A stretch of 64,000 nucleotides of DNA, from assembly GCF_030812855.1 (NCBI RefSeq), contig NZ_JAUSTK010000008.1, positions 124,001 to 188,000 of the forward strand. Direction: 5' to 3'. The DNA is from Paenibacillus wynnii (GTDB lineage: Bacteria; Bacillota; Bacilli; Paenibacillales; Paenibacillaceae). Shown here in pieces: positions 62,005-64,000 of this stretch. The position numbers and the translations under genes were made by a program. The notes beneath the pieces were generated by a model, which worked only from the letters and a program-made list of their open reading frames with translations, was not told the DNA's origin and made no database searches. How positions within the stretch are numbered: position 1 is the first letter of the stretch; each line of letters opens with the position of its first letter.

Positions 62005-62364
62005 ATGATAAATATCAGTGAAACGGCTGCTGAACAACTAAAAACCATGCTGGCTGAACAAGAAACGCCTAATATGTTCCTTCGTCTTGGAGTATCTCCC
62101 GGCGGATGCAGCGGTTTCTCCTACGCAATGGGATTCGATGATAACGAAAGCGAGCAAGACGTATATATGGATATTGAAGGGCTGAAGGTAGTAGTGGAGA
62201 AAGAAAATCTGCGCTATCTGGACGGTCTTGAAATCGACTTTGAAGAATCCGGCATGACCGGCGGCTTCACCATCAACAACCCGAACGCCACCGCCACCTG
62301 CGGCTGTGGATCAAGCTTCCGGACGAAAGAAGATGCAGGGAAGCCTAATGAGGAGCCTTGTTAA
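62005..62364 (+). CDS. A-type Fe-S carrier (HesB/IscA family)
   Basis: 119 aa A-type carrier with three conserved cysteines: C35 in GGCSGFSY, and C99/C101 in TCGCGSSF. A C-terminal extension (KEDAGKPNEEPC) adds a further Cys. It resembles YutM/ErpA and passes Fe-S clusters to apo-proteins. ATG after aaggagga. Followed by a terminator. Confidence 0.93.
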   Translation: MINISETAAEQLKTMLAEQETPNMFLRLGVSPGGCSGFSYAMGFDDNESEQDVYMDIEGLKVVVEKENLRYLDGLEIDFEESGMTGGFTINNPNATATCGCGSSFRTKEDAGKPNEEPC

Positions 62365-62422
62365 GGAGTTCTTTTAGGACATAGGATTCAGGAATCCTAC
62401 GGCACTCTTTGATTGACTACAT

Positions 62423-62463
62423 TAAAAATGCCCGTCTCGTAATTCACGAGACGGGCATTTTTA
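62423..62463. terminator. Bidirectional intrinsic terminator
   Basis: Stem aaaaatgcccgtctcgt/acgagacgggcattttt between convergent genes. Confidence 0.88.
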
Positions 62464-62480
62464 ATTTTAATACAAGATAA

Positions 62481-62690
62481 TTATGCAGCAATTATAAACT
62501 TATAATTGATCATGAATACGATTAATGCACCGGCCCCGAGCGAAAAAGCAATGCAGGATGCACCAAGGATTCTGCGGCGGTCTTTAATGAATTTGAAGCC
62601 AAGTGCGCAGACGAGCAGAGTAGTACCTGCCAAAACGACAGACATTCCGACCATGGCTACCCAGTACAAAACCTCGAAAAATTGTGCCAC
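62481..62690 (-). CDS. Small two-span membrane protein (69 aa)
   Basis: Two hydrophobic segments (about 7-30 and 42-63) separated by a basic turn KFIKDRRR. GTG at 62690 follows agggaggc and is preferred over the longer frame from 62729, whose extra residues overlay that ribosome site. Family not certain. Confidence 0.7.
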   Translation of the reverse strand: MAQFFEVLYWVAMVGMSVVLAGTTLLVCALGFKFIKDRRRILGASCIAFSLGAGALIVFMINYKFIIAA

Positions 62691-62907
62691 TTTGAGTGCC
62701 TCCCTATAGGATAATCTTCTTGATATCATCGTTCGATATGCCTACACTACGTTAACTATACGATACATAGGAGGGTTTGAAAAGATACACAACGTAATCG
62801 CCCTTTTTAGTGGGAGCGCCTTCTTACACGGACAATCATACAGGAGAGCAATGCATCTTCTGAGTAATGTATAGGGTAGGCTTCACAACGAAAGGAGCGG
62901 GAGGACG

Positions 62908-63570
62908 ATGGCGGGAAGACAACTGGCCAGCAAGTGGCTGAAAACCGAAGCGCTGCTCAGCGATTCACGGGTAGCCGGTTACATTCCGAGAACAAGGGGA
63001 TATAGTGAAGCGGCACTGCTGACGATGCTGAGCCAATATGGAAATGTAGTGATCAAACCTGTGGTAGGCGGCGGAGGGTACGGGGTCATTAAAGTTTTTC
63101 GGAATCAGGGCCAGTATGGTTTCACTTATATGGATACGACAAGGATATATCGTGATTTCACCTCAATGAAACATGCTCTAAATGTGGTGAGAGTGAAACG
63201 GAAATATTTAATTCAACAGGGGATTTCCCTAGCCAGAATTGCAGGCCGTCCAATTGATTATCGCGTGAAAGTCGTAAAAGTCGGTGAAGGATGGGAGTTT
63301 CGTTCCATGGTTGGACGATTGGCCCGTCCCGGACTATTCGTTACCAATCTATGTAAGGGGGGAACTATGCTTAGTTGTCGTGAAGGACTCAGGAAATCCC
63401 TGCCTAAGGTTAATACATCAGCTAAAAAAGCGGAAATGCGCCGTCTAACCCTAGTCTGTATTAATTTAATGGAGCGGCACTTTCCGGGAGTAGGAGAGCT
63501 GGGTTTTGATTATGCAGTGGATTTAAGAGGAAAAATTTGGATACTGGAAGTAAATACAAGACCCCAATAA
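62908..63570 (+). CDS. YheC/YheD-family ATP-grasp protein, short form
   Basis: 220 aa. The ATP-grasp core is seen in VVIKPVVGGGGYGVIKVF, YLIQQGISLARIAGRPIDYRVKVVK and the C-terminal LGFDYAVDLRGKIWILEVNTRPQ, where the metal-binding Glu/Asn are. It matches the YheC/YheD proteins associated with Bacillus endospores but is shorter and lacks the N-terminal domain. ATG after gaaaggagcgggagg. Substrate unknown. Confidence 0.84.
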   Translation: MAGRQLASKWLKTEALLSDSRVAGYIPRTRGYSEAALLTMLSQYGNVVIKPVVGGGGYGVIKVFRNQGQYGFTYMDTTRIYRDFTSMKHALNVVRVKRKYLIQQGISLARIAGRPIDYRVKVVKVGEGWEFRSMVGRLARPGLFVTNLCKGGTMLSCREGLRKSLPKVNTSAKKAEMRRLTLVCINLMERHFPGVGELGFDYAVDLRGKIWILEVNTRPQ

Positions 63571-63741
63571 TTAAGCAATTTTTAAGAATTGACGATAATA
63601 GTAGTAGTGTTATAGAATCGGTTAGTCGTGTTAATTTCCGGTGAATAATTATTAGTATCATTTGTTAGTTATGACTGCGAATATGGAAAATTATGTGGCC
63701 ATTATAAGAAATATTTTGAAATAAATCTTAAGATTCAATCC

Positions 63742-63841
63742 TGTGTATAACTATTATCCCCATATTACCCTGTGCTGCTATAGCGATAATAGGGCTTACT
63801 AACATATTATACACAGGATCTCCACAAACGCTTGTGGATAA
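63742..63841. promoter_or_regulatory. Cluster of DnaA boxes upstream of sda
   Basis: Three perfect DnaA boxes (TTATnCACA): 63742-63750 (TGTGTATAA), 63807-63815 (TTATACACA) and 63833-63841 (TGTGGATAA). One near match, TTATCCCCA, is at 63754-63762. They sit 77-176 bp before the sda start. The rest of the 63571-63917 gap is AT-rich without other features. In B. subtilis DnaA binds upstream of sda and activates it. Confidence 0.8.
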
Positions 63842-63917
63842 TGAGAACGCTTGTTCGAAATTTGATAGTTTGATATGATAGATTCAGATCCAAATAAAGG
63901 AAAGGTAGGTGAACGTT

Positions 63918-64000
63918 ATGGTTGAATTATCAGATGAGATGCTTCTAGACTCTTACCATAGAGCGATAGAACTGCAACTTGAGCATGATTTCATCGCTCT
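63918..64000 (+). CDS. sda: Sporulation histidine kinase inhibitor Sda (3' end outside window)
   Basis: The first 27 codons are present: MVELSDEMLLDSYHRAIELQ and then LEHDFIA. This matches the first helix of Sda (LSDELLIESYxxAxExxLxxDFI in Bacillus), a 46-52 aa helical hairpin that inhibits KinA autophosphorylation and blocks sporulation when replication is perturbed. The ATG has aaaggtaggtg upstream, and DnaA boxes precede it. Confidence 0.85.
   Translation, partial: MVELSDEMLLDSYHRAIELQLEHDFIA

Noticed and set aside
62851..62874. Seven-codon frame with a good ribosome site upstream of the YheC/D gene
   Set aside because: Too short to support; no attenuator structure or regulatory codon run.
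1..64000. tRNA, rRNA or replication-origin features
   Set aside because: No cloverleaf, rRNA core sequence or dnaA-oriC gene arrangement was found; the DnaA boxes at 63.7 kb precede sda and are better explained as its regulatory region.

Overview
The window reads as chromosome of a spore-forming, low-to-moderate GC Gram-positive, most likely Paenibacillus or a close relative. It carries sporulation genes (yunB, lytH-like, ylbJ, an alpha/beta SASP, the 5' end of sda), a Trp T-box leader, a SAM-I riboswitch, strong AGGAGG-type ribosome sites and frequent TTG/GTG starts. No rRNA or tRNA gene was found.

Layout. 1-5.3 kb: end of an AraC-type response regulator, a sugar ABC importer lacking its ATPase, and a cytoplasmic GH5 glycosidase, forming a glycan uptake and cleavage operon. 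5.4-9.1 kb: a GbsR-like repressor divergent from an OpuA-type glycine betaine importer. 9.3-11.1 kb: a DedA/TVP38 membrane protein and yunB. 11.2-22.2 kb: an accessory block that separates yunB from lytH-lipA-yutD, genes I recall as neighbours in Bacillus. It holds an EcsC-domain cassette, a PadR/ChrA pair whose chrA has an in-frame amber codon, a secreted histidine phosphatase, a candidate defence module, an atypical SDR epimerase and decayed IS110 and dehydrogenase remnants.

The most interesting locus is 15.5-18.1 kb. A protein with a degenerate tyrosine-recombinase domain fused to an Abi_C (abortive infection C-terminal) domain faces a PemK/MazF-fold protein with a C-terminal coiled coil. 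Between them, on the PemK strand, lies an apparent independent small RNA gene of about 140 nt. It has a near-consensus promoter (TTGAAA, 17 bp, TATAAT), two tandem double-hairpin repeats and an intrinsic terminator. A repeat RNA beside a MazF-fold protein recalls type III toxin-antitoxin loci, but the order and protein family differ. A 34-bp direct repeat (32/34 identical) lies on either side of the segment from 15.3 to 19.8 kb.

22.2-41.4 kb is ordinary housekeeping: lytH, lipA, yutD, a CtpA-type protease, nadK, ylbJ, truncated haemoglobin, pepF, SASP, T-box-trpS, ctaB and a Sco protein. 41.4-43.2 kb is a repeat-rich gap with a structured element related to the one after lipA (24.45-24.62 kb) and 19 tandem copies of a 52-bp unit in two subfamilies. 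43.4-55.8 kb holds an MFS transporter, a transglutaminase-like protein, a class B PBP, a MurJ/SpoVB-type flippase, ctaA, a UbiD-family decarboxylase and a HEPN-like protein. 55.9-58.8 kb is a SAM riboswitch and metNIQ. 58.9-64 kb has Fe-S genes (nfu, A-type carrier), yuzB, a yutJ-like flavoprotein, mqnE (futalosine menaquinone route), a YheC/D ATP-grasp protein, and the start of sda behind a cluster of DnaA boxes.
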